A stretch of DNA of 9,276 bases, taken from Bacillota bacterium. Its GTDB lineage: Bacteria; Bacillota_A; Clostridia; DSM-8532. The stretch lies in the NCBI GenBank assembly GCA_023424865.1, contig JAFADM010000292.1, positions 1 to 9,276 on the forward strand, given 5' to 3'. Position numbers and translations under genes: made by a program. The notes under the pieces were generated by a model that was given only the letters and a program-made list of their open reading frames with translations, ran no database searches and had not been told where the DNA came from. Within the stretch, counting starts at the first letter, position 1. Each line of letters opens with the position of its first letter. Shown piece by piece: positions 1 through 7,083 of the stretch.

Positions 1-463
1 ATCTTGCAAACCCCACGCCTAATAATAACAGATCGGAAAACAAGGCACTTTTATTATTTTCATTATACTGCAATTTATAATTTGGCTTAAACCTTATTTC
101 AGTGTTCAAGGTCTTCCAAATTAAAGCCGGATAATCTTATTTATACAATTTTATATAATGCTGCGATGTGTCTTGATGATTAGGTTTTGATATAAATATG
201 GCATAAATGATGGTGAAATTCAACCTACAAAACTTCAGCTTCCGCCAATCGGAAAAAATGAAGCCTCGAAATATGAATTATTAACCACATTCGGAAATAT
301 TCATGCTTGCTCTATTAACACAAGGGCAGTACACTACTTGGCGTATAACTATAGAATCAGGATCTTCCTGGGCTTTTGGAACTTTTATACCGGCGGAACC
401 TCGTTTTTAAGCGGTTTGCCTATAAGGTCCAGCTGCCAGTGGGAAGATAAGAAAGGAAAAAAG
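1..463. other. AT-rich upstream region without a supportable gene
   Basis: No gene with a plausible start and ribosome binding site is visible here on either strand. The DNA is clearly more AT-rich than the genes to its right and probably holds the promoter and leader of the first oxidoreductase, but I cannot pick out a convincing -35/-10 pair. Two things stand out. Bases 216-260 resemble a segment at 1442-1486 in front of the importer genes. Also, the reading frame of the first oxidoreductase stays open from 191 to its ATG without any ATG, GTG or TTG until 338, which could be chance or the tail of a decayed gene. A small inverted repeat (TTCCG, five-base loop, CGGAA) lies at 240-254. Confidence 0.6.
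216..260 (+). repeat. Diverged 45-base direct repeat, copy 1 (upstream of first oxidoreductase)
   Basis: Aligned without gaps to 1442-1486, 34 of 45 bases match, including AAAACTTC, GCTT, ATCG and AAAAAATG at identical spacing. It ends 203 bases before the oxidoreductase start. The function is unknown. A shared regulator-binding region or duplicated leader DNA are both possible. Confidence 0.5.
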
Positions 464-1432
464 ATGAGGATAGGTTTAATTGGCTGCGGCAATCACTCAA
501 ACAAGGTTTATGCTCCGTCCCTCCTGCGATACAGGAAGGAGCATCCTGACACTCTTTTAGCCGGTTGCTGCGATATAAACCGGCAAAATGCGGAGCTGTT
601 TGCACAAAGGGTCGGTTTTGAAAGAAGCTACACCGACTACAAGGAGATGCTGGAGAAGGAGCAGCCGGATGCGGTGATGCTCATTACGCCTTATCACATA
701 ACAGCCCGGGTGGCGTCCGAAATGTTTGAAAAGGGTTGCCCTGTTTTTATTGAGAAGCCTCCCGGAGCAAGCTTTGACGAATGCAGCAAGCTTGTGGATT
801 TGCTCCGGACAAAGCCCTGCCTTCATCAGGCCGCTTTCAACAGAAGACATATACCGGTTATACGCAAGCTCAAAAGGGATATTATCGAAAAAAGCACTCC
901 GATGCAGCATATCGACTATCAAATGTACCGGATAAACCGCCTGGACAGGGACTTTTACGCTACGGCGGTTCATGGAGTGGATCTTGTGTGCAATCTTGCC
1001 GGGGGCAATTGTCTGGAGGCAAGCTTTATGTACAAGGAATTAAATCAATTCGGGGCCGGAGTCATGAATATCTTTATCCAATTGCTGTTTAATTCGGGAA
1101 TGACTGCCCAGCTTTCCTTTTGCCCCGTTTCGGGAGAGGTGATGGAAAGGCTGACCGTAACCACGGATGGTGGAACTTATTTTGTTAATACACCCATGTG
1201 GAGCAACTCGGACAATGGTGAGCTGATTTTCAGGAATAAGGAGACGCAGGAAACCCTCAGCGCTTCAGATGGCGACGCCATGTTTGAAAGCAACGGCTTC
1301 TGGCACCAGCTGGATTCCTTTTTTGAACATGTGAGGGAGGGCAAGCAGCCGGCAGATTCGCTTTTTACATGCCTGGATACCATGAGGCTTGCAGACTTAA
1401 TCAGGACCAAAGAAGCCCGTTACCTGCGGTAA
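464..1432 (+). CDS. Gfo/Idh/MocA family NAD(P)-dependent oxidoreductase
   Basis: This encodes a 322-residue cytoplasmic dehydrogenase of the glucose-fructose oxidoreductase / inositol dehydrogenase / MocA family, which oxidises or reduces sugars and polyols with NAD(P). The N-terminus MRIGLIGCGNHSNK is a Rossmann beta-strand and glycine loop (G7-C8-G9), and an acidic residue follows in CCDINR at the end of the second strand. The family lysine sits in the EKP motif (E97-K98-P99), and HGVD (H170 to D173) is the likely catalytic histidine-aspartate region. I chose the ATG at 464 because the conserved Rossmann strand starts right there and AAAGG lies seven bases upstream. An in-frame TTG at 338 would add 42 residues without family resemblance and has no ribosome binding site. 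It is somewhat shorter than many relatives (about 330-390). The substrate is unknown. The importer genes follow after 215 bases with no obvious terminator between, so co-transcription is possible. Confidence 0.93.
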   Translation: MRIGLIGCGNHSNKVYAPSLLRYRKEHPDTLLAGCCDINRQNAELFAQRVGFERSYTDYKEMLEKEQPDAVMLITPYHITARVASEMFEKGCPVFIEKPPGASFDECSKLVDLLRTKPCLHQAAFNRRHIPVIRKLKRDIIEKSTPMQHIDYQMYRINRLDRDFYATAVHGVDLVCNLAGGNCLEASFMYKELNQFGAGVMNIFIQLLFNSGMTAQLSFCPVSGEVMERLTVTTDGGTYFVNTPMWSNSDNGELIFRNKETQETLSASDGDAMFESNGFWHQLDSFFEHVREGKQPADSLFTCLDTMRLADLIRTKEARYLR

Positions 1433-1441
1433 AAATACAAA

Positions 1442-1486
1442 AAAATCAGCCTCTAAAACTTCTGCTTTTTCTGATCGTAAAAAATG
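1442..1486 (+). repeat. Diverged 45-base direct repeat, copy 2 (upstream of importer genes)
   Basis: This is the partner of 216-260, with 34 of 45 bases identical in ungapped alignment. It begins ten bases after the stop of the first oxidoreductase and ends 161 bases before the permease start. The internal inverted repeat of copy 1 is not conserved here, so the shared element is more likely a DNA site than an RNA hairpin. Confidence 0.5.
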
Positions 1487-1544
1487 CATGTCGCCCGTCG
1501 TAAGTTTTGAAGAGCTTCGGAAGTAATGGATCTTGCCGGTTTCC

Positions 1545-1576
1545 TTCCCGGACGCTAAACTGCATAGCGTAGGGAG
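1545..1576 (+). promoter_or_regulatory. Imperfect hairpin in the leader of the importer genes
   Basis: A perfect inner stem pairs ACGCTA (1552-1557) with TAGCGT (1565-1570) around a seven-base loop. An outer stem pairs TTCCC (1545-1549) with GGGAG (1572-1576) across a small internal loop. No T-run follows, so it is not a simple terminator. It ends 71 bases before the permease start. A weak promoter-like pair overlaps it (TTGCCG at 1533-1538, TAAACT at 1556-1561, 17-base spacer), so an operator at a promoter is an alternative to an RNA leader structure. The rest of the 1433-1647 gap shows no gene and no riboswitch class that I recognise. Confidence 0.4.
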
Positions 1577-1647
1577 TAAACCTGTGAAACAGCGCTTCTT
1601 AAAGATAAAGAGACCGGGGACTTCCGGATGGATATGGAGGGAGACTA

Positions 1648-2601
1648 TTGAAAACCAACACGACAGTCCACGCAGTCAGAAAAAAAGAAGGAAGCCTCAG
1701 ACATACGCTTTCATGTATGGCAAGAGACAAGCACCTTTATCTGATGCTGGTCCCATTCATCGCCTATTACCTCGTTTTTTACTACAAGCCCTTTGAAGGC
1801 TTGCAAATGGCTTTTCAAAACTTTCAGCCCTTTCTTGGAATAAAGGGAAGCCAATGGGTGGGCTTTGATAATTTTGTGACCTTTTTTACCGGCCCGTATT
1901 TTTGGAGAATTATAAGGAATACCCTTTTAATCAGCGTCTACAATCTGATATTCGCTTTTCCTGTACCCATAATCCTTGCTCTTTTGTTTAACGAGGTAAG
2001 AAATAAGAAATTCCGCACCCTGGTACAGACCATTTCCTATATGCCTCACTTTATTTCAACTGTTGTTATTGCAGGTCTGGTGGTGAATTTCCTTTCGCCG
2101 TCCACCGGAATTGTCAATCTGGTTCTAGGTCAATTGGGAATGGAACCCGTTTATTTTCTTACCAAGCCGGAGTACTTCCGTTCTATTTATATCATACAGG
2201 GAATTTGGGCAGGCGCAGGCTTTGGCTCCATCATTTACTATTCCTCCCTTTGCTCCATTGATGCGGAGCTTTATGAGGCCGCCACCATAGACGGGGCGGG
2301 ACGCTGGAAGCAAACCCTTCACATTACTTTGCCCGGGCTTATGAGCACTATCGGCATTATGCTTATTCTTCAGATAGGGAACCTTATGAACGTGGGCTAT
2401 GAAATGGTTATTCTTTTGTATCAGCCCGTTACCTATGAAACAGCGGATGTCATCGGAAGCTTCGTTTACCGTGCGGGTATCGAGAGCTCGAATTACTCCA
2501 TGTCAACGGCGGTAGGTTTGTTTAACGGTGTGATTTCCCTGATATTGGTGCTTTCTGCCAACAAAATATCCAAAAAACTCAGCGAAGTTAACATCTTTTA
2601 A
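1648..2601 (+). CDS. LplB-type ABC sugar transporter permease
   Basis: This is a 317-residue inner-membrane permease of a carbohydrate (CUT1-type) ABC importer, resembling LplB (COG4209). About six hydrophobic segments are visible, roughly at residues 30-46, 92-114, 132-149, 179-200, 232-248 and 287-304. The ATPase-docking EAA loop is clear, EAATIDGAGRW from E210 with D215-G216, followed by ITLPG. The start is a TTG with a strong GGAGGGA six bases upstream. The next in-frame ATG (codon 24, at 1717) lacks comparable support and would shorten the basic cytoplasmic N-terminus. It lies 15 bases before the second permease and would pair with it as a heterodimer. LplB relatives often handle complex polysaccharide-derived oligosaccharides, but the substrate cannot be read from the sequence. 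Confidence 0.95.
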   Translation: MKTNTTVHAVRKKEGSLRHTLSCMARDKHLYLMLVPFIAYYLVFYYKPFEGLQMAFQNFQPFLGIKGSQWVGFDNFVTFFTGPYFWRIIRNTLLISVYNLIFAFPVPIILALLFNEVRNKKFRTLVQTISYMPHFISTVVIAGLVVNFLSPSTGIVNLVLGQLGMEPVYFLTKPEYFRSIYIIQGIWAGAGFGSIIYYSSLCSIDAELYEAATIDGAGRWKQTLHITLPGLMSTIGIMLILQIGNLMNVGYEMVILLYQPVTYETADVIGSFVYRAGIESSNYSMSTAVGLFNGVISLILVLSANKISKKLSEVNIF

Positions 2602-2616
2602 GAAGGGAGAGCCAAT

Positions 2617-3486
2617 ATGAAGAGGACAACCGGAGAAAAACTGTTTGGCGGCTTCAATACCGTAATCATGCTGCTTATTTGCCTCATGACCCTGTATCCC
2701 CTGTGGTATGTCATTATTGCTTCCTTTTCCAATCCGGCGGCGGTATCCACCGGAAAGGTGACTCTTTTGCCTGTGGGGTTTGAACTGGCCTCCTTTAAGA
2801 TGGTTTTTGAAATGAAAAACATCTGGACAGCCTATGGAAATACCGTGTTTTACTCTGTTTTCGGCACGGTTATCAGTCTGGTTTTTACTGTCCTTGGCGC
2901 CTACCCTCTTTCTAAAAGAAGGCTTAAGGGCCGCAAGTTCATCATGTTTTTTGTTTTGGTTACCATGTGGTTTAACGCGGGAATGATGCCCAACTTCCTT
3001 AATTTTCAGCAGCTTGGCCTGTATGACAGCCGGTGGGGAATTCTCCTTTGCTTTGCTGTAAATACTTTTTATGTCATACTCATGCGTACCTTTTTTGAAA
3101 ATGTGCCGGATTCCATGGAGGAGTCCGCTAAAATGGACGGGGCAAATGATTGGCGTATTCTTACAAGCATTTATCTTCCCCTTTCCGTACCTGCCCTGGC
3201 AACAATTACCATGTACTATTTTGTAGGGCGATGGAACGCTTACTTCTGGAGCATGCTGCTTTTAAAGGACCAAAGCAAGATTCCCCTGCAGGTGCTTTTA
3301 AAGAGATTGATTGTAGAAATTTCCTACACCGTAAACCAGGCGGTTGATATGAGTGCGGGAAACATGACGGAACAGACGGTTGTATATGCCACCATTGTTG
3401 TCGCCGTCATACCCATGCTGATACTGTATCCGTTCATCCAGAAATTCTTTGTCAAAGGCATTATGGTAGGCGCAATAAAAGGCTAG
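2617..3486 (+). CDS. YtcP-type ABC sugar transporter permease
   Basis: This is the second inner-membrane permease of the importer, 289 residues, of the MalG/UgpE superfamily (COG0395) and closest in style to YtcP, the usual partner of LplB. An N-terminal hydrophobic segment ends in LYPLWYVIIASFS (about residues 26-38). Further segments follow near 78-97, 108-125, 141-158, 189-204 and 256-275. The EAA loop reads EESAKMDGANDW, with E169, D174 and G175, followed by IYLPL. The C-terminus FVKGIMVGAIKG is a hallmark ending of this permease type. AAGGGAG sits just ahead of the ATG. The 15-base gap to the preceding permease and 43-base gap to the binding-protein gene indicate one operon. No ATP-binding subunit is encoded nearby, which is common where a shared MsmX-like ATPase serves several importers. 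Confidence 0.95.
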   Translation: MKRTTGEKLFGGFNTVIMLLICLMTLYPLWYVIIASFSNPAAVSTGKVTLLPVGFELASFKMVFEMKNIWTAYGNTVFYSVFGTVISLVFTVLGAYPLSKRRLKGRKFIMFFVLVTMWFNAGMMPNFLNFQQLGLYDSRWGILLCFAVNTFYVILMRTFFENVPDSMEESAKMDGANDWRILTSIYLPLSVPALATITMYYFVGRWNAYFWSMLLLKDQSKIPLQVLLKRLIVEISYTVNQAVDMSAGNMTEQTVVYATIVVAVIPMLILYPFIQKFFVKGIMVGAIKG

Positions 3487-3529
3487 TTCATGCGCCGGCC
3501 ATGCAATATATTAACGAGGAGGAACGTCT

Positions 3530-5167
3530 ATGAAAAAAAGAATCCTGACACTTGCCCTTGCAACAAGCCTTGCGGCATCTGTCTTAACCGGCTGTGGGGG
3601 ACAGCCCGCTTCACCCGGCACCGGAGCAAACACGCCGACCCCGTCGGCATCCGCCAGTGCCACGCCTTCCGCCCAGCCGGAGGGGTATAACGGATCGGAT
3701 AATCTGAAGGTTTCAGAAAACCCGGCCACCATGACCCTGTTCTCTGCCTTTGGCGGAAACGGCGCACCTAAATCCGATATGCCCGTATGGCAAAAAGCAG
3801 CTGAAATAACAAACATTACGGTAGAGAACATAGCCAACGAGTCCATCTCGGACGATCAGCAGTCTTTCAGCACCATGCTTGCGTCAGGCCAGCTTCCCGA
3901 CATTATCCAGGGACAGCGGATCATATTAAGCCCCGTCCTGGCCCAGGGCGTCTTTATCTCTCTCAATGAGCTGATTGATCAATACGCACCCAATATTAAA
4001 AAGTTTTTAGAGGATTTTCCGGATGCGGTCAATGCCGGCACAGGTCCTGACGGCAAGCTTTATACCCTTACGGGAACATTGGGCGGCGAACCGGGAAAAG
4101 CGCTCCCTTCCATGGGCTTCTTCATCCGCCAGGACTGGCTGGATACCCTTGGACTAAAGACGCCCACAACCCTTGAAGAGTTTAAAAACGTACTTTATGC
4201 TTTCCGCAACAACGACCCCAACGGAAACCAGAAAAAGGACGAAATTCCCTATTTCTATCGCGATAAGGGCGTTTGGCCCCTGCTCCAGCTTTGGGATGCA
4301 CATAACGAATGGTACGTAGGAGCCGATGACAAGGTGCATTTCGGAAGGATGTCTGCCGAATACAAGGAAGCCCTCATTGAGCTGGCCCAATGGTACAAGG
4401 ACGGTATCATTGACCCTGAAGTATTCACCAGAGGCTCCCAGGCGCGTCAGTTCCTTCTGGGAAATGACCTTGGCGGCGTCACCGTTGACTGGTTCGCTTC
4501 AACCGGTCAAATGAACGATTCTCTCAAGGAGCAGAATTCCAAGCTGAATTTTGTTGCAATGGCTCCTCCCGCCGATGTCAACGGTGCTGTCAAAATAGAT
4601 CAAAGCCGCGCACCTATTCACGCCTATGCATGGGGTATTTCCAGAGACTGCAAGGATCCTGTTACAGCTATAAAATACCTGGATTTCTGGTTTAGTGAAT
4701 CCGGCACGCTGCTTAGGAACTTCGGAATTGAAGGCGAGCATTATGAGATAGTAAACGGCGAGCCCACTCCCCTGGAGGTTGCGCTTTCCCATCCTGCCGG
4801 CTTCCCCAACTTCTTAAGAAGTATTGGCGCAGGCTATGAAATCGGCGCTTACGGAAGCCTTGTGGCTGAGGTTATTACCATGAACAAGCAGGCCAAGGAA
4901 GGCTTTGAAATGTACGAAAAGAGCACATGGATTCAGCCACCGTTCCCCACGCTTGTTTTGAATGAAGAGGAACAAAAGCTGAAGGATGCCAACTGGACCA
5001 ATATTATGGCCCTTTCCGACGAATACCTGCAAAGCGCCTTAATGGGAGCTGTTGACATTGAGGCCACATGGGAATCCCACCTGGCTCAGCTGGACAAAAT
5101 GAACCTGTCCAAAGTAGTTGAAGGCTATAACAGTGCCTATGAACGCTACAAGGTCAGTGGAAAATAA
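3530..5167 (+). CDS. Extracellular sugar-binding lipoprotein (LplA-like)
   Basis: This encodes a 545-residue solute-binding protein that is exported, lipid-anchored and delivers ligand to the two permeases upstream. A lipoprotein signal peptide is evident: basic MKKR, a hydrophobic core, and lipobox LTGC with the modified cysteine at C22. A flexible linker rich in Ser, Thr, Pro and Ala follows to about residue 50. The mature domain fits the family 1 extracellular solute-binding fold (COG1653). The stretch FFIRQDWLDTLGLKTPTTLE is typical of LplA-type proteins. Just after it, DPNGNQKKDE (from D229) resembles the calcium-binding loop often seen in these proteins. The length fits LplA-type proteins, which are larger than maltose-binding-like ones. 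The ribosome binding site GAGGAGG is strong, fitting the high expression usual for binding proteins. A terminator lies 44 bases after the stop. The ligand is unknown. Confidence 0.95.
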   Translation: MKKRILTLALATSLAASVLTGCGGQPASPGTGANTPTPSASASATPSAQPEGYNGSDNLKVSENPATMTLFSAFGGNGAPKSDMPVWQKAAEITNITVENIANESISDDQQSFSTMLASGQLPDIIQGQRIILSPVLAQGVFISLNELIDQYAPNIKKFLEDFPDAVNAGTGPDGKLYTLTGTLGGEPGKALPSMGFFIRQDWLDTLGLKTPTTLEEFKNVLYAFRNNDPNGNQKKDEIPYFYRDKGVWPLLQLWDAHNEWYVGADDKVHFGRMSAEYKEALIELAQWYKDGIIDPEVFTRGSQARQFLLGNDLGGVTVDWFASTGQMNDSLKEQNSKLNFVAMAPPADVNGAVKIDQSRAPIHAYAWGISRDCKDPVTAIKYLDFWFSESGTLLRNFGIEGEHYEIVNGEPTPLEVALSHPAGFPNFLRSIGAGYEIGAYGSLVAEVITMNKQAKEGFEMYEKSTWIQPPFPTLVLNEEEQKLKDANWTNIMALSDEYLQSALMGAVDIEATWESHLAQLDKMNLSKVVEGYNSAYERYKVSGK

Positions 5168-5211
5168 TAACAAATAATTACTAATTGTACAATGCCTTAG
5201 CGCATGGCAGT

Positions 5212-5240
5212 GGATGGCAGGTTTTACCTGCCATCCTTTT
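5212..5240 (+). terminator. Rho-independent terminator of the importer operon
   Basis: A perfect ten-base-pair stem (GGATGGCAGG at 5212-5221 with CCTGCCATCC at 5227-5236) encloses a five-base loop and is followed by TTTT. It lies 44 bases after the lipoprotein stop. The opposite strand lacks a T-run after the stem, so it should act on the + strand only. Confidence 0.9.
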
Positions 5241-5308
5241 GCGTTCTTTAAGCGGTAATTTGGCATAATTGAGCGCTGACTTAAGTTTGCGTCCAGGCTG
5301 CACAGGCG

Positions 5309-5349
5309 GGGCAAGCAGTAGCTTGCTGCTGGTGACGGCGGCTTTGCCC
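5309..5349. repeat. Nested inverted repeats between converging genes
   Basis: GCAAGC (5311-5316) pairs with GCTTGC (5321-5326) around a four-base loop. Alternatively, GGGCAAGC (5309-5316) can pair with 5341-5349 (GC, one bulged T, then TTGCCC). The two foldings are mutually exclusive. The element lies 20 bases beyond the minus-strand DUF1847 stop and may shape the 3' end of that transcript. There is no T-run, so a standard terminator is not supported. Confidence 0.35.
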
Positions 5350-5368
5350 ATATCGCACAGCAGCGGAA

Positions 5369-6013
5369 TTAAAGCTTTTCTTCCTCCAGCAGCCTTTTGT
5401 AATAGGCCTTTGCCTGATACAGAGCACCTATGGGGTTGTGGGCAAGGACTCTGTCCTTGGTCACAAGGGTGGTGCACAGGGCCTTGGAGTATTTCATAAA
5501 AAGGCTGTCATGGCCTACGCAAAGGCCCACGACAACATTCAGGTCGGTTTTATTCTTATTGAGTACCTTTGCCTGTAAAATAGGGTTGCATAAGGTGGTG
5601 CCTGCAGTCTTGAGATACTGCTCGTCAATGCCGATGTTCTTTTTTTCCACCGCACCAACCTTACAAGCCACACCGAAAACCTCAAAGCCTTTTTTTCGCA
5701 AAATTTCGGCAAAAATATGGCTTTCGCTCAAAAGGCCGATACAGGTAGCAACACCAATTTTTTTTGCACCGATGCGGCGGGCAAACTCCATAATTTCCTC
5801 CACCCGGGTGTACCTGCCGTAAAAGCCGCCCTCCACCTCGGCAGCGGCGACGGCTACCTTGTGAATGTATTCGTCGTCGGTATACAAAGCCACCACCTTG
5901 TCAATTTCCTTTTGGGACAGACCTGTAGTAAGGCAGAACTCCGGATAGCGGCTGCTGCGGGTGGCACAGTGTTTTGCGCCGCAATCCACACAGGTAGGGT
6001 TTATTTTTTCCAT
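5369..6013 (-). CDS. DUF1847 family cysteine-rich putative metal-binding protein
   Basis: This is a 214-residue soluble protein that I recognise as the DUF1847 family (uncharacterised metal-binding proteins, found mainly in anaerobic clostridia and archaea). The N-terminus has a four-cysteine cluster, C8-x2-C11-x4-C16 and C27, suited to binding zinc or an iron-sulfur centre. Five more cysteines follow (C91, C117, C142, C165, C180), several in family-like motifs: GVATCIGL, GVACKVG, LCNPI, GLCVGHD. The C-terminus KDRVLAHNPIGALY is also characteristic. No signal peptide or membrane segment is seen. The reaction is unknown. The Shine-Dalgarno AAGAAGGG (6025-6032) is about 11 bases from the ATG, slightly long. 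It converges on the importer operon and lies downstream of the AraC gene on the same strand, separated by 265 bases, so a role in sugar use is not implied by position alone. Confidence 0.85.
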   Translation of the reverse strand: MEKINPTCVDCGAKHCATRSSRYPEFCLTTGLSQKEIDKVVALYTDDEYIHKVAVAAAEVEGGFYGRYTRVEEIMEFARRIGAKKIGVATCIGLLSESHIFAEILRKKGFEVFGVACKVGAVEKKNIGIDEQYLKTAGTTLCNPILQAKVLNKNKTDLNVVVGLCVGHDSLFMKYSKALCTTLVTKDRVLAHNPIGALYQAKAYYKRLLEEEKL

Positions 6014-6079
6014 TTTTATGTCATCCCTTCTTCATGAATCCATCCGGCTTAAGCAGACGAAATCATGGTATTGCCAAAT

Positions 6080-6113
6080 AAAAACCCTATTAAATTAATA
6101 TGCTTAATAGGTT
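6080..6113 (-). terminator. Possible AT-rich terminator between the AraC and DUF1847 genes
   Basis: Read on the minus strand, AACCTATTAA (6113-6104) can pair with TTAATAGGGTT (6093-6083) with one bulge, and the right arm runs into TTTTT. It lies about 165 bases after the AraC stop and about 70 bases before the DUF1847 start. It could end the AraC transcript, or be a leader hairpin of the DUF1847 gene. The stem is AT-rich and therefore weak. Confidence 0.4.
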
Positions 6114-6114
6114 A

Positions 6115-6243
6115 TAGATGTACCTCATGATACCCTAAGCCTTGCTTCGTGTCAATCCTTGAGACCCACATCCCCATTGCGTCCTGGTTCGCGTTGCTGT
6201 TATTTGGACAGGAACGCTCTCCCGTCAGGTTAGGGCAGAAGGT
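6115..6243 (-). other. Unassigned GC-richer structured segment between the DUF1847 and AraC genes
   Basis: This stretch is visibly richer in G and C than the AT-rich DNA on both sides. It contains a stable inverted repeat, GCGTCCTG (6179-6186) with CAGGAACGC (6209-6217), one base bulged. On the minus strand one frame stays open for 43 codons between stops at 6244-6246 and 6112-6114, but it has no start codon near its 5' end, and the internal ATGs lack a clear ribosome binding site. I do not recognise the peptide. A remnant of a mobile element or structured RNA, or an unrecognised small RNA, are possibilities. None is demonstrated. Confidence 0.3.
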
Positions 6244-6278
6244 CTATCAAAGAAAGTAATTTGCCAATGCTAATCAAA

Positions 6279-7064
6279 TTATAGATTTAGCGTTTCATTG
6301 TAGAAGCTGATGCTTTTATGACTGTTTCTGTACATGGACGGTGACACCTTCATAATGCTTTTAAAGGTGCTGCTGAAATAATAAATGTCATTAAAGCCTG
6401 TGAGAAACGCGACCTCACTGATTTTGTACTCGCTAAGCTGCAGGAGGTTGGCGGCTTTATTGATGCGTACCTGTGATATGAACTGCTGAATGGTTTGATT
6501 CATTGTTTTTTTGAAAAGGGCGCCGCAATAAACAGGATTTAAGTCCAACATACGGGCCAGCTGGGCAACCGTGATATGCTCGGCGTAATGCTCAATAATG
6601 TATTTTTTTATGGTGTTGATGTGATAATTTTCATCCGATTTGTTTTGCCCGTACATAAGCTTATGTAAAATGAGGCCGAAAAGAGCCTGACATTTCAATT
6701 GATACCCCTCGGTCTGCTGCAGCCATTCGTATTTGATTGAGGAGAACAAAGGTTCAAAATCGGTAAAATCAATACCTGCTATAACAGGAGGGAGCTGGCG
6801 GAGCACATCGCTTTCACCGTAAAGAAAATCAATTGAAACGCAGGTCATACCCTGTGTGCTGGCAATTCGCGAGCTTCCCGGCTGGATAAAGATAACATCC
6901 CCGGCTTTAACATGATAGCTGGACCCGTTGATGATGTAATCGGCAGATCCGCTTTGTACAAAAACCAGGTCATAAAAATAAATATGAGTTGAATTAAGCT
7001 TCCAATTGGTTGAGCATTCCTTCTGAACAAAATAAATCATGGTCGGATAATTTCCTGAACTCAT
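6279..7064 (-). CDS. AraC family transcriptional regulator with N-terminal cupin-like domain
   Basis: This encodes a DNA-binding regulator of the AraC/XylS family, 261 residues from the start chosen here. The N-terminal part (about residues 28-75) looks like a cupin effector-binding barrel, with FVQSGSADYIINGSSYHVKAGDVIFIQPG-type strands, though no classical metal-binding histidines stand out. The C-terminal 100 residues carry two helix-turn-helix units. The first contains ITVAQLARMLDLNPVYCGALF and the second ISEVAFLTGFNDIYYFSSTF, ending in the typical SPSMYR. Two ATGs lie two codons apart (7070 and 7064). GGGAG directly abuts the first but stands six bases from the second, so 7064 is the better start; the other would add only Met-Ala. 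The gene is divergent from the oxidoreductase pair and probably controls it in response to a sugar ligand. Confidence 0.93.
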   Translation of the reverse strand: MSSGNYPTMIYFVQKECSTNWKLNSTHIYFYDLVFVQSGSADYIINGSSYHVKAGDVIFIQPGSSRIASTQGMTCVSIDFLYGESDVLRQLPPVIAGIDFTDFEPLFSSIKYEWLQQTEGYQLKCQALFGLILHKLMYGQNKSDENYHINTIKKYIIEHYAEHITVAQLARMLDLNPVYCGALFKKTMNQTIQQFISQVRINKAANLLQLSEYKISEVAFLTGFNDIYYFSSTFKSIMKVSPSMYRNSHKSISFYNETLNL

Positions 7065-7083
7065 AGCCATCTCCCGAAATAAA

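Noticed and set aside
338..463. N-terminal extension of the first oxidoreductase from a TTG at 338
   Set aside because: There is no ribosome binding site before it, the 42 extra residues do not resemble the family, and the Rossmann strand begins exactly at the ATG at 464.
1533..1796. A separate small gene overlapping the importer leader and the first permease start
   Set aside because: It lies mostly in another frame of the clear permease gene, has no ribosome binding site and shows no recognisable protein features.
3487..3529. A processing or attenuation hairpin between the second permease and the lipoprotein gene (GCCGGC with nearby CATG repeats)
   Set aside because: The possible stem is short and imperfect, with no T-run. 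The spacer is adequately explained by the strong ribosome binding site.
6033..6079. A promoter for the DUF1847 gene using TTGGCA on the minus strand
   Set aside because: The hexamer at the right spacing is GCTTAA, a poor -10, and no better pair is visible.
6258..6280. A terminator right at the AraC stop (AATTTG paired with CAAATT)
   Set aside because: It is a six-base AT-rich stem with an 11-base loop and no proper T-run, so it is too weak to call.
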